From Lobosporangium transversale (taxonomy: Eukaryota; Mortierellomycota; Mortierellomycetes; Mortierellales; Mortierellaceae): a DNA stretch of 64,000 nt. The DNA lies in contig NW_019028982.1 in assembly GCF_002105155.1 (NCBI RefSeq), forward strand, positions 1,076,501 through 1,140,500. Reading direction: 5' to 3'. Below are positions 35,469 to 47,462 of this stretch, piece after piece (the first letter of the stretch is position 1; each line of letters begins with the position of its first letter). The notes beneath the pieces are model-generated. The model saw nothing but the letters and a program-made list of their open reading frames with translations, searched no databases and had not been told where the DNA came from. Made by a program: the position numbers and the translations under genes.

Positions 35469-35674
35469 AGCACTTGGGCTGACATCAAACTACAAACAAC
35501 CGAGCAAAGAACTTCAACGCATATTCAGCTGTCGGTAATGAGGGTGAAGACTTCCGTCAGTCACTCTTGCACGATATTACATTGACGCAGAGAAAGTCTG
35601 ATAGCTTGACCAAAGAGAACATTCAGAAACACGCTCACTTGATCCTCATGCGATCCTATACCTCTGCTAAATGA
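35384..35674 (+). CDS. Possible small spliced gene, unknown function
   Basis: ATG at 35384 (MSTASGTTAITL) is followed at once by a GTGAGT donor and an intron holding a 33-base A tract. Downstream an open stretch reads EDFRQSLLHDITLTQRKSDS and then LTKENIQKHAHLILMRSYTS, ending TGA at 35672-35674. The simplest splice does not keep phase. Adding a second 56-base intron (GTAATG...GACGCAG, ending at about 35586) does, giving a peptide of about 47 residues. Both readings are uncertain. The leader CCGCCACCGCATCTCGCCC looks like a 5' UTR. Confidence 0.25.
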
Positions 35675-37963
35675 TTAGTTCATATTCCCATCCTGTTATA
35701 ATGCACTCAATTTGAATATGTGTCCACTTCTCTCTAGAAAACGTCCATTGTCCACCATGCCTCTCTGTGGCAATACTCCGTTCATAAGGCTTGATCGAGG
35801 TATCATGCTCTTATTTTGGCATTTGTGAGCAAGATGATAGATTTGATAATGTGATCCCAACCTGGCAGGTCAATAGAAGCTCCCTCATCTACTCTGTGCT
35901 TGTCCAGTCGCGTTCATCAGCTATAGGCATTGCCTTAGGAAATGTCGTAATTGACAGCTAAAGTTCTTTGTTGGAGTATAGCTCGTAACTTGAAGCACCC
36001 TTCTTACTATAACCATCGACTATAGCAGTGGTGTTGACGAAGGTTTAAAAAAAGTTGTATCTGCGTCATCCACCATCACATCCCCACCCCGAACGATGCC
36101 AACACATGCGATTATAGTATTAATCTTGAATATTAGCATATATACAGCCTACCCATCACATTCTCAAACTTATCTTTTCTGCTACATCTGTTAGCGCCAA
36201 GTGCTCCAAAGTCTATAACCTTGTCATTATGAGCTTTCAAGGCTTTGTTCTGTGAGACAAACAAGGCCATACCCTTCACTCAAGAGATCATGTAAAGCGA
36301 AAACAGTGATGAGCCATCAGGTCGTACTATAACGCAGGGTGAGCTCCACCATACCATCAATGGTCACCTGGCTTCGCTACAGTCGCCAATGTTTGTTTGC
36401 TTGAGAAGGATCTTTCGCGATGAGGAGTACAATAGAGAGACAGTTATGGACGTTAAAGACTAAATCGAAGCAGCTAGGTGACAATCCATGTGACAGAATT
36501 GATCGTGAAAATTTGATTGGAATAAATAGAATGGTTTAAACAACACTAACCACATTTGAGGTTGTTTAGAGACTGGATGAGGCGGAATCAGCCCTTGGTT
36601 CCGGCGTCCAAGTGTTTTAAATTAACAATAATAAACAACAATTGCCTAAAAGAGGGCAACAAAACTTGCTTGCTGCTTTATTATTACCAATTTATTTATT
36701 TAATTAATGAATGGGTTAGAGATGTCTTTGACCTAGAAGCATGTTCAATATATTCTCTATAATATATAAATATTAATATTAGGGCTTAACAATGTGCAAT
36801 TTACATCCTTTCTCAATTTCTTTCCCGCCAATTTTTCAGTTGCTTATTTGCTTATGCATTTTGTTACAAATGGTGTATTGTGCTCACTTCATTTTTTTTT
36901 TAAATAAAAGTATGGATGAAGAGAACGTTGAGTAGATTCAGCATTACGTTGTCGCTGAGGCTTGCTTTACATATGTAATAGACTTCAAGCTGCAGACCGC
37001 AATGAAATATGATCTAATATAATATAATATATATATTTATATTTATATTAGAAGATCACTAGCCAATAGCCAATGAGTGGACAGCAGATGTAGTAAGCGA
37101 AGGCTTAGTCAAGCAAGGCACTTGATTTGTGCATGTTTTCAAAGGAGTGTTTGAAATAAATTCAGGCACGGACAGAGAAGTGTCAGGGTAAAATATCAAA
37201 TGTTACACAAAGGAAAACTAAAATATGGACTGGACTATTGGAGGGCCGATCACTTGGCCACGGGAATATTTTATTTATTTTTATTGCAGTATAGTTCGAT
37301 CGGGTCTTTTCTCTGTTTGTGTGCAACAGAAATGGAACACTTTGTAACTGGCATGCATAAATGCATGCAGGACAAGTCTCCCCTCCAATACTTACTGCTC
37401 CCTTTGAGTAATCAAACGTGCGCTGTGATCAAACACAAACTTTAACAGCACTTTTTACTCGGTTGCTGTTTCATGAAAGGGAATGTCTATATAACCTCTT
37501 CCTTCCCCACCTCTGAATTAAGCATTTTTTCCCTTCACTACTCCATCTTCGGCTATCATTTGTCAGGCTTCTCCTTCTTCAAGGACAATACTCTTTCCTC
37601 CTCTTCCTTCCTCTCTCCATCTCCTTCCTCCTTTTCCTCGTCTGGTAACTCAGGATCATTCGTTGATTCTAACCACCAGATATTCCTGCCTTCGCCACCC
37701 GCCCGTTTCTTCTTGAAAACACCATCTGAATGCTATTGTACTGAACGTCAGTTACCTCTCAGCCACGCCCATTTTACATCTTGCACAGTACATTTGTGCC
37801 TAATTCTTTTTTTTTTTTTTTTTTTTTTTTTTCCTCCACTTGCACATCTTACATTCAACAATTCATTTGCTCAGTCCTCCAGTTCCCCAGCCCTATTAAT
37901 TTACCCCTATTCTCCTTACTCTGGCACTCCCCCTCCGCCATATAAAGTATCATCATCAACACA
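35675..37963. other. Gene-poor AT-rich region with possible relics
   Basis: About 2.3 kb with no convincing gene. On the minus strand, 36160-36235 reads NDKVIDFGALGANRCS, which resembles the DFG region of a protein kinase but is followed by stops. Very AT-rich patches lie at about 36755-36785 and 37012-37055. A CT-rich leader and a T tract of about 22 bases (37808-37832) precede the secreted-protein gene. Confidence 0.4.
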
Positions 37964-39876
37964 ATGGTTTCAAAGATGCAGATCCATCGACAAGTCTATC
38001 TTGTCGTCATCTGGCTTGCTTGTATTACGATTCTCAATCAGTTCGTGCTCGCAGGTGCGCCTGAAATTCAGCCCGGCGTGCCTATGAAATCTGCTCCTGT
38101 GCACCTGGTGCGCCGTTCGGACGCTGGTCGTCAACGAACAACGATGAAGTTCAAGCCCATGAACAGTATCCAGCTCCGGTTCATCGAGGCAGATAAGAGC
38201 GAATACTATGATGCGTGCCATCACGTTGACATGAATGTTGAACTCAAGTCTGACGATGGCAGTCGTACAATCGAAGCCTTGAACCCATTTGCATTCCAGC
38301 ATGCTGTCAAATCAATCTCATGTGCCAATGCATCTTCTCAGTTGGACATTGAATTGGATCCTGTATATGCAAAACAAGTGCGTCGCTGGAACTTCTCACC
38401 TCGAAATGTGTTCGGCATTGTGATCCCACACGACTTTGTGGATCTCAAAAAAAACAAAGCTTGCTACACAGGCTTGGATTCTACAGCAAAGAAATGGATT
38501 GAAGAAAATCCTATGGAAACTGTCGTTAAGTTGGTCAAGGATCCAAGGTTCCTGGATGCTAAGAGCCCCAATACTGTCAGTTTTACCATCGTCAAGACTG
38601 ATATCTGGTCTCAGATGAACCGTGTTCAATCAGTCCATATAAATCACCGACCTCTTGACACAATGCTCTCTAAGGTTCTCTCCAAGCGCTCTACTGCTTA
38701 TGAGCAGGGCCCCATGTGGGATTTTGAACATGATTTGTCTTCAGGTACCAAGGCCGTTGATGAACATGTCACTGCTGAAAACGTTCATGCTGACTTGGAT
38801 CGAAGCTCTGTAAAAGGATATGGTATGTAAAATGTGACAACTTATCTACGTTGACTATATTTTGTCATGATTATGATTACTGTTATAATTGCTATTTCGC
38901 ATGCGCAATCAAAGCAAATTCATGTCTTTTATAGCATAGCATCAACCCCACCTTACTCATAAGCAATGCTCTTGCCATCATAACTTGAATAGCTCAGGCG
39001 GATATGGCTTGGAAGCAGACATGCATCAAGGGCATCTTCACAGGCAAGATGCGCTGTGCTAACTGGGGTATCTCAAATTCGAAAATCTCAGGCGTAACGG
39101 AAATCAAGCATCAGACACAGATCACGGTCAAGAACAAACAGGAAGGAGTCATGGCTGCTAGCGCTGATGGCCCACCTCTATTAACTCTTACCAACATTAG
39201 CATCACCACTCCTTCATTTGACTTGATGGCCCCTATCCCTCTCCTTGGCTTTAGCGTTCCTGGCGTCTTCGATATGGGAGCCAATGTTGGCCTTGGTGGA
39301 ACTGTCTCCCTTGCTGTCATTGTACAGGCTACTGAGGACCTTTTGGTTAACACTGGAAGTAGCACAAGTTGTCCATGGATCATTGACTGGAATGGCAGTT
39401 TCACAAAGATCCCTACGATCCAATTTGGCACCTGCAGTAAACCAGATACCCCCAAGTCTCTTAACAGACGCTCAATTGACAATCGTGCCTCTATTAACGA
39501 CGCTTTTTATTTTGGCTCCGACCCGGCAACCGCATCCAAGAGCAATACAAGATTGAAGCTGGCAGCAACAGAGGGCGGGTCCCGTGAGACAGCTGAAGTC
39601 AGAATTGGCATGACAGTCTCACCCTCATTGACTATGGGCCTCAAGGTCTTTGGTATTTCTACACTCTCTGCCGGTATTAATGCACCCATCAGGCTAGGAA
39701 TCCACACTTACTGGGATACTGACAGCACTTCTACATGTCCTGCTGACCATGTTGCACTCTCTGCTGAAGGTGGAGCCTCTCTAAACCTTGTTGGAGGTTT
39801 CTTTGGGTTCAGCAAGTCCATTCCTGTCGTACAAAGCCCAGCGCTAGAGACGCCTGCTGTCTGTATCCCTCACTAA
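37964..39876 (+). CDS. Secreted protein of unknown function (DUF7029/DUF7223-like)
   Basis: 580 residues in two exons, 37964-38822 and 38993-39876, joined in phase (GY|AQADMAWKQTC). A signal peptide covers about residues 1-30 (VYLVVIWLACITILNQFVLA, followed by GAPEI). The N-terminal domain contains FKPMNSIQLRFIEADKSEYY and a strand-rich segment ending ISCANASSQLDIEL. The C-terminal half is beta-rich, with FDLMAPIPLLGFSVPGVFDM and GISTLSAGINAPIRLGIHTY, and scattered cysteines. This two-part layout recalls secreted proteins annotated with DUF7029 plus DUF7223 in many fungi; the assignment is from memory. Probably cell wall or extracellular. The acceptor could be misplaced by a few bases, but only TAG at 38990-38992 keeps the frame. 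Confidence 0.75.
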
Positions 39877-40198
39877 ATGATAATAATAATAATGACAACC
39901 ACGATAATGGCCACAATAGCATAAATCCTCTCCCCAGTTTGGCACTCATGCTGTGCATGATTTCTAAAGGAAGCTGGACGCATCATATCTACGTGTACAG
40001 GAAAAACATTTTACTTTTCGCCTCAATCGCATCATGCCACAATATACCAAAGTATAATAAATGAAAAATGTGATATAACATACTATATTATATTATTTAC
40101 ATCACTAACGTTATGAATTATTAATATTAAATAAGGCATTAGAGTCCAATGTACATAAAGAATAAGATACAGGCTTAAGAAGGGTTCGATCTCTCACT
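39877..40198. other. Convergent AT-rich spacer
   Basis: 322 bp between the 3' ends of the secreted-protein and ABCG genes. Strongly AT-rich (TATATTATATTATTTACA near 40085). Likely holds the poly(A) sites of both genes. Nothing else seen. Confidence 0.5.
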
Positions 40199-43100
40199 CT
40201 ACTTCTGCTTAGAACGATCCTTCAGCTTCAAGCTAAAAAAGGCCAATACATGCCATCCCAACAGGATTGCAATCATGGACTGGAAACACCACCAGAACTG
40301 ATCAAGTTGGTACGTGTGTGATAGAGGCTCGTTCCTGATCTCCTGCCAAGGTCGTGCCTGGATCTCGCGGAGATAAATGGCTTCAATAGCATATCGGGGT
40401 GCTGAGATGACCCATATCCAAGATGTGGCTTTGTATCCGCCCGCTGCATCGTCGCTCATGACCTCCGCCAGATCTGGTGCATCGCCAGAAAAGACAATAG
40501 CCCATGCCAAAGTGAACCCTGTACCGACTAATGAGACTCTGTTTTGGGGCACAAGAGCGGAGAGGAAGTAGCCCATCGCGAATGCAACAGCGTATAACAT
40601 CACAATGATGCAGAGTAGGTAAAAGTAATTGGACCTTTGGTTGAAGAAAATAATGAGCGAGATCGAAAACATGATGCCTGCAAGGACAATACGAGGGATG
40701 TCTGCAATAACCTTGGCAATGTAGTAAGGTAAAGTAAGCAGACCCGAGGACTTCTCTCGCCAGTAAACGATCTTTTCGTTGCCAAACGTCATGGAGCCCA
40801 CTGAGATGCCAGCGAAGCAGACGCCGAGCGCAATAAAAACACCAACTTCAGTCAAGTGGTCTGTAGGGTTGGCACAGTTACTTTTGAGCTGGAATGGTGT
40901 CATGGCGCAGACCAGGTCGGGCTGTCGTCCTAGATAGTCGAAGCGAGAGGCTGCGATCGAGATAAAGAGGCCACATCCAAGATGCAACAACTGATCATAA
41001 AGGAATTGCCGCTGGTTCCTGTAGATCTGTAGCCGTGCACGGTTCAGACACAACCAAAACATCATGAAGGGGTTTGCAGTGTTGCGGACAGGGTCCTTTC
41101 GTCGTAGGAAGATACCCTGTACGGTTTCGACTGTCTCGGCAATAACGCCCTTCCACCACATCCTAGATTCAATGTAGGATATGCGGATGGACCTCTGAAG
41201 CGTTTCCCAGAAAGTCAAGCGCTCAGGTGGAGGGGGAGTCGAATACATTGAAGTAAGGTCACTCAGCGCCATAGAAGGCCGTGGAGAAGATGGGGCTGAC
41301 CTTTGGTAAGCTGGATCCTCAGACATAGTCACAGATTTGACCTGGCTGTTGCGCTTCTGCTGAGTTTGAGATGATGGATACAAAGTGGTTGAAGAGGCGG
41401 ATGACATGAATCCATGATTAGCTGAATCCGAAGAATATGGCATTGCTGGGGATGGCATGTTGTCGATGTCGGTGAGTGTTAGTGATTCAATAATTCCATG
41501 ACCATTGCTCTGTTGGACTGAAATGGCAGATTGATTCAAGCTCGGGTATGTCAGCAAAGCCGAGGTTTTTGGATAAAGGCGAGGCGACCCAGGCTTGTGA
41601 GAAGGGTGTCGGTACTCAACCCCCAAAGCCGGATCAGCATAAAAGCTTTGGGCGCGCTTGTTATAGGACTCCCAGTACCTTGAGAGGTAGAATGGCTTGA
41701 ATTTCTTTGTGAGCTTGGATTTAATATTGTTTGAGATAACATCCATATAAAAATCAGAGGGACTAGAGTCTACGGGAACTGGAAATCCGATCGCGGCAAA
41801 GTAGGCGGGTGCTTCAGTCCGTGGCCCATGAAAGACAACACGACCATTTTGTCCAAGGAGTAGTAAATCGTCGAATTGATTGAATGCGACAGGGCTTGGT
41901 GAATGAATTACTGCAGCCACAGTCAGTCCTTTGCGGCGAGCAACAGACCTGAGCAACTTGCAGACATCGCCGCTGGTGCTGGAATCGAGTCCCGATGTTG
42001 GCTCGTCCAATAGTAAGATACTAGGATCTGTGACTAGTTCCATACCGATGTTGACACGCTTGCGCTGCCCGCCAGAGATACCTCTACGCTCTGCATCGCC
42101 AACGACTGAGTCCATGACCGAATTCAAGCCTAAGAAATCGATAATCTCGAGTACTTTTTCTGTCATTTCATTTTTTTTGAGATCTGATGGAAGGCGCATA
42201 TAAGCTGAATAAAGGAGTACATCATGAACAGTTAACTCGCGCATCATAATATCCTCTTGGGGAACAAATCCAATTAGCTTGCGGTAGTAGCTCAGATCTC
42301 CCTCTTGCCCATTGATGAGAATACGGCCTTCATCCTTGGGGATCTTTGAGGTGAGCATGGAAATGAGCGTGGTCTTTCCAGATCCAGATGGCCCCATTAT
42401 CGCACATGTCCTACCACTACGGAGGATACCAGACACATTCTAAGAGAGTGTATCAGTGAAGGCGTTAGAGTGCAATTACAAGCGTAGCAATGCTAGAAAT
42501 AACTACAAGTAAAAGAAAGCAACGCCTTGAAGTTTCGTTACCTAAACTTACCTGTAAGATAGAAGTCCCATTTGGAAGTGTTAATCCCAGCTTTTGAAAT
42601 TCAATGTCAAACGTGCGGGTGACTTTACTGACTGCTCTTTTCCTTCTTTTAGCAGGTGTCGGCATTGCGCCTGCTGTACCTGCTGCAGTGCCTTCCTTTT
42701 CGTCCTCAGTAACCTGAATAGTCAATTCCATACTTGTAAGCTCTGACGTTGATGTGTCATCAGGGCTTGTAACGTGTACATCTGGATTACTCGTGTCCCT
42801 AGAAAGCCTGGAAAGGCGTCCACTTCCTTCTTTAGTATCCTCCAGGCCCTGCTTTTGCTTCTGCTCATCGTCATCGGCTGCTAGAAGGCTGTCATAGTTT
42901 CCATTGTGGTTATGGATCCATTGGAGGCGCTTCTCGAGATGGTGTGTCCTGACGGCTTCAAAGCGCTTATGGATGTAAAATACAATGCAAATAACGACCA
43001 TGAAGACGATTACGAAGAGAATCAGGCCGAACTTTGAAGCTGAAGAGCTGCCAGCAGGGCATGATGCTAACCAAAGACACGATGTCTATAGGAGTAGAAG

Positions 43101-43836
43101 TTTTTTTTTTTTTTTTTTTTTAATTTTTAGTGATGGTCAGATACAGAGCATTGTTAATAAAATGCAGGCAGAACATCACATTGAATATAATATAGTCGAA
43201 CACTTACTCCCCTGCCCACGGATCCTGCAGGGCAATATTGATTTTGTGGACAGAGTGTGATAGTCTTGGTATCTTCTGAGCAATAGTATCCTGCGCAGCA
43301 ATACATGGGTTGCGCTGTATTGGGCGGACAGTAGAACCCCTATTAATATAAAAGCAGGAAAAAAATGTAGAGCGAACTAATTGAGTCATCATGTCCATTT
43401 CCTTGAAGCTTTCTTGAAAGAATGAATCAGAGATGCAACTTACAGGTGGGCATGGAGCAGAGTGCTTTGGTGACAGACAAAAGTTGCTATGTGCACAAAA
43501 AAAAAAAGTTTGAGCTGATGGACAATCAATGTGTTGCAGGCGAAGAATTACATTCATAAAGGAAAGAATATGTCATACCCAGCCGGACATCCCCAGGAAG
43601 GCGTCGATGTATTTGTGAACGAATTGATTGGGGTTTGGACATACTGACATTTTGGTCCAGACTATTCGGCGAATGAACAAATGTAATAGCAATAAAAAAT
43701 ATATGAGTATCAAACCCTACTAAAGAAGAAAACAAGAGAACGATGCTTAAGCGTTTACTAGAAGTGAGAGAGAGAGTACAAGAGTGCCTGGAGCATCAGC
43801 CAGCTTTAGTAATGCGTAGTAGTCCAGGGGATCCAT
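40199..43836 (-). CDS. ABCG transporter with cysteine-rich N-terminal ectodomain
   Basis: 1036 residues in six exons (minus order): 43836-43759, 43661-43579, 43486-43444, 43339-43208, 43085-42552, 42439-40199, all in phase. A hydrophobic start (LVLSLSLL) is followed by a Cys-rich region (about 27-120) with CPAGNFCLSP, CPPGFYCPP, MYCCAGYYC and CPQNQYCPAG. Next comes a TM segment (FGLILFVIVFMVVICIVFYI, about 130-149), a linker, and the ABC domain: Walker A GPSGSGKTT (306-314), signature ISGGQRKR, Walker B ILLLDEPTSGLD. A Ser-rich linker leads to a six-helix TMD at the C-terminus. This layout matches yeast Adp1 and plant ABCG24/ABCG28, full-size proteins with one NBD and one TMD that likely work as dimers. 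Exon 1 is the least certain part. Substrate unknown. Confidence 0.85.
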
Positions 43837-43987
43837 TGACGGTTGTGATGTGATTGAATGGGTGTGTCACACAAAAAAATTATGTTTAGACCAACAATTG
43901 ATTCAAGTCAAAGCGCGGGAAAATTGGTGCCAAAATAAACTGATAGAATGAGGAATGGAATGAGAAATAGGGGATGCAGTGGAATGG

Positions 43988-44025
<38 letters not shown>

Positions 44026-45345
44026 AAAGGATGGTAGTGATGAGATGCAGGTTGTATAGATAGAAAACTTTTGTTGGAAGAAAAGTTGGAGGAATAAAGA
44101 CGGTAGAAATGTGATGAAGATGTAACGTTGGAGGTATGTAAATCTGCAAAGCAAAGATCAACGACGAGATCAAGGGTGAGATCAAGGGTGAGATCAAGGG
44201 TGAGATCAAGCAAAAAAGAGGGATGTGGTCTTTGTTCAATTGATCGGTTGTATTTATACCGCTACATGCAAACATTTTCATGTTTGTTGTTTATTATGAG
44301 CATTAGTGAACGAATGCTTTTCAATGGTCAAGGCACAGTCGTCTTAAACTTTTAAACTCATTGTGACATGAACTTGCATGAGCATTTTTTTATAACTCTC
44401 TCATCCATTTTAAATAAAAATAAATTTTAATATATAATATATGTATATATACTTTACCATGACGAAGGGACCAGAGGGCATCCGATCCAACATCTCCGAA
44501 TGCTTGTAGTTGAACTGCGTGAATGACAATCCACTCTGCTGTGTATGGTGTATGATGTATAGAATATGAAGTAATATAGGAATGTCTTGAGCATAGACAT
44601 GTGCGGGATGTGCAAAGCGAGATAATTGCTATTCAATATGATGTTATACTATGCTATGCTATGCTATGCCATGCCAAGATAAACCATGAGATTTTTAAAG
44701 TTGACACTTTGATGTCTTCACATGCAAAAAGTATTTTTTATAGCCACGTTCGTTTTATTTATTTATTTGCTGTTCTCAGACCCTGTCCAGGTACGCGTAA
44801 CGTTCTCATTCCTAGTCAAGTCGGTAATCAGATGTCTGTAGTTACACATCTACATCACAACGCTCAGGATGGTTTTTATACCTTTAGGATTAACCGCTGC
44901 TTCCATTTTTTTTTTTTTTTTTTTTTTTTTCGGAGAAGTAGAGAAAAAGACTTGTGCAAATGGCATCTAACATGCTTAGTAAAAGCACCCCGAGCATTAA
45001 TCTCTATGTGTTCCCTAAAAGGTTCACCCGATCCTGGTCCATGCTTATGATAACTGTGTTTTGGTTCTAATAAGTACGTATATATTCAGCCCCATAGTGA
45101 TCAATCTATCAACCATTCAGTTACGCGCACCGGTCCAGTTGTTCTTTAATTCCCCATAAAGATATTGAGAAAAATGCTTTTGCGTATTGTGCGCAACACG
45201 ACCCCGACCATGCTAATCATACACGTTTCAAAAAGCGGAAAAAAAAAGCGACTAGAATGTATTGTCCGACATGGAGGTGTCGTCATAGGAATACGATATG
45301 TTCACTTCAGTTTGAGTGTATAGACCGCTCAATTGCTGCTTCATT
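43837..45345. other. Intergenic region with tandem and homopolymer repeats
   Basis: About 1.5 kb without a recognised gene. Holds an A tract of about 33 bases (43991-44023), an AT-rich stretch near 44413-44452, a TATGC repeat near 44650-44670, and a T tract of about 23 bases (44907-44930). A Cys/His-containing frame runs about 45128-45361 (FAYCAQHDPDHANHTRF, then MYCPTWRCRHRNTIC). It is unrecognised and may be a gene remnant. Confidence 0.45.
44166..44210 (+). repeat. 12-bp tandem repeat GAGATCAAGGGT
   Basis: 3.75 exact copies of GAGATCAAGGGT in a row in a non-coding region. Confidence 0.9.
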
Positions 45346-45651
45346 ATGGATGAAATTCTATGTGGTATTCTAGACAAATCCCTAGAACATCTCGAAACCA
45401 TGGATGCCATGCAAGGGAAACATACTGTAGCGAAAGGTTGGATTTATGAAAGAGGGGAAGGAGTGCCAAGAAGGCAGAGGTATGATGTGCATGTTTTGCA
45501 TACATTGAAGTACAGAAAATATGTATGTAAATTCAATATACAAGATTATTGGGCGGTAAATGAAAAAATTTTAGCGAGCGAGAGAGCCAGATATCAGGGA
45601 CACGACTTGAGAAAAGCACCCCAACCGGCCCGATACAATTCGGTCGGTTGA
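45346..45651 (+). CDS. Hypothetical small ORF (101 aa)
   Basis: ATG at 45346 to TGA at 45649-45651. It has a mixed charged composition (LDKSLEHLETMDAMQGKH, then RYDVHVLHTLKYRKYV) with no motif I recognise. It overlaps the end of the Cys/His-containing frame at 45128-45361 in another frame. It could be a real lineage-specific gene, an exon, or chance. The 320 bp after it, to the F-box gene, show nothing definite. Confidence 0.3.
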   Translation: MDEILCGILDKSLEHLETMDAMQGKHTVAKGWIYERGEGVPRRQRYDVHVLHTLKYRKYVCKFNIQDYWAVNEKILASERARYQGHDLRKAPQPARYNSVG

Positions 45652-45971
45652 TGTTTATCAACCGCGTCTACTACACGCCATCTATGGCCGGCCCAGTGTC
45701 TATGCTGTCTTGCACAAAACGAAAGAGATCTTGATCTTTCTAGATGAACCAAGCAAAAGGTTCGTGTCACCTATTTCTGCAATATTGTGCCGCAACGCAC
45801 AGGCTCCATACAAAAGTCGCCGAAAGATTAAGCTTTTAATAGGCATAGTCCATCTTGCTAAATTCCATTCATTGACGCGCTCATTCATCTCGAGTGATTT
45901 TATACTTTGAATTCTCCACCATCATCTTTACTACCAAACTAAGTGTCATCATTTGCTTTATTACTGCTGCC

Positions 45972-47462
45972 ATGGCTACAGGGAATCCCTTGGACTTACC
46001 TGAGATAAGACAGAAAATTGCCACATATCTGAACAAGTGCGAAAAGGCCTGCTGTCTTACTGTCTGCAAGGCTTGGTATGCTTCCTTCCTACCATTTATC
46101 TGGAAGGATATCAATGTTGTGCATGGTGTTCATTCTCAAGGCCCTACACCAGATGTCCTTCAATATCATCGTACAATGGTTCACACGCTCGCAATCTCGA
46201 GTAACGCGCCAGGATTATATGCATTCAACTATCCGAACCTAAATACCCTCCTTTTAAGAACAACAGATCGGAAGAGGGACTATTCAATCGGGGCAGAACC
46301 AACGGCGCTGATTCTCCTCAATCCTTCATTGACCTGTCTTGAACTTTTTAATATGGAGGGTTACTTGTATGGACCATTCTGGAGAGCCGTGTCAAATCTA
46401 CCACATCTAAGAACCTTGCGGCTCTATGGGCCGATTGCAGGAAGTGAAGAGCTGTACACATTTTGGAGTCCTCGCAGACTACGCATAGACAATACTGTTG
46501 GGTCAAATGGACTGAGTAGAGATATCCTGATTGACATGACATTTCCACAGATCCGCTGCCTGGGACTTGATGGTTTGAAAGGACCTAATGCCCAAGACCA
46601 GCTCCAGTTACTAATCCAATGTCCTGGCTTGGAGAGCCTTTCTTGGACTTCTTCATGGGCAGGAATGGGCACTGTAGGGAGTAAGTTTTCAGAATATGTA
46701 AGGCGGGGAGCATGGCCACATCTGAAAATATTATATTTACACTTTATTCTTCAGGATGGAGAAATCGGACAAATCCTTGGTGGGCTACAAAAGGCAGCTA
46801 AGCTTGGGTTCATGAACACGGGCTTTGGAAACCATGCATATTGGTGTCTCCAGCACCACTTCAGCACATTAAAAGAACTGGACCTTAGGTCCTGCAAGGA
46901 CGTAACTAGCATTATGATTAAGGAAATCTTGTGCTCCTGTTCGTTACTCGAGGTATTCAAGAGTGGAAGTGTTCTCGCAAAAGTTACCTTGGAGGGTCGA
47001 CCATGGGTTTGCATGTTGATGAAAAGTCTGACCATTAATTTTTTATTTGAGCCAGACGAAGAGGAGCTTCAGCAACTAATATTTGGGCGTCTGGCACATC
47101 TGATGCATCTGGAGATTTTAAATGCAGGATATGAAATCGGCATGGAGAATGAGGGGACCGCAGTTGAAACGCAATCATTGAACTTTCGACTTGAGAATGG
47201 ACTTGACACTCTTGCAAATTTGACTCAGATTAAATTGCTTACTTTTATCGGGACAAGACAGTCTCTTGAGGAGAAGGAGATCGCCTGGATGGCGGAGCAT
47301 TGGGCCAGTCTTTTATATCTAGGTGGCCGACTCTGTCCTGATGCAGAGAAGAATCGGATTTTAAGAGACTTGGCCCAACTTCATGGGATCTTTGAAATAC
47401 CTTCCATCAACGGTTTACTGATGGACGTCCTTGAGGCCAGGGTTTTATCCATAGCCTTATGA
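45972..47462 (+). CDS. F-box protein with leucine-rich C-terminal region
   Basis: Intronless, 496 residues from the ATG at 45972 (GCCATGGCT context). The F-box lies at residues 4-47 (NPLDLPEIRQKIATYL, then CLTVCKAWYASFLPFIWKDI). It is followed by irregular leucine-rich repeats (LTCLELFNMEGYL, LRTLRLYGPI, LESLSWTSSW, LKELDLRSCKDVTS). Such proteins are substrate receptors of SCF (Skp1-Cullin1) ubiquitin ligases; the target is unknown. Large F-box/LRR families of this form are typical of Mortierella-like fungi. The open frame extends upstream to 45894, but the added N-terminus is Phe/Ile-rich and unlikely. Confidence 0.85.
   Translation: MATGNPLDLPEIRQKIATYLNKCEKACCLTVCKAWYASFLPFIWKDINVVHGVHSQGPTPDVLQYHRTMVHTLAISSNAPGLYAFNYPNLNTLLLRTTDRKRDYSIGAEPTALILLNPSLTCLELFNMEGYLYGPFWRAVSNLPHLRTLRLYGPIAGSEELYTFWSPRRLRIDNTVGSNGLSRDILIDMTFPQIRCLGLDGLKGPNAQDQLQLLIQCPGLESLSWTSSWAGMGTVGSKFSEYVRRGAWPHLKILYLHFILQDGEIGQILGGLQKAAKLGFMNTGFGNHAYWCLQHHFSTLKELDLRSCKDVTSIMIKEILCSCSLLEVFKSGSVLAKVTLEGRPWVCMLMKSLTINFLFEPDEEELQQLIFGRLAHLMHLEILNAGYEIGMENEGTAVETQSLNFRLENGLDTLANLTQIKLLTFIGTRQSLEEKEIAWMAEHWASLLYLGGRLCPDAEKNRILRDLAQLHGIFEIPSINGLLMDVLEARVLSIAL

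Noticed and set aside
37941-37947. TATA box of the secreted-protein gene
   Set aside because: Only 23 bases before the ATG, too close to place a transcription start upstream of it.
40181-40195. GGTTCGATCTC resembling a tRNA B box
   Set aside because: No A box or acceptor stem upstream; it lies in the 3' region of the ABCG gene.
44166-44210. CRISPR-like array
   Set aside because: Head-to-tail 12-bp repeats with no spacers; a simple tandem repeat.
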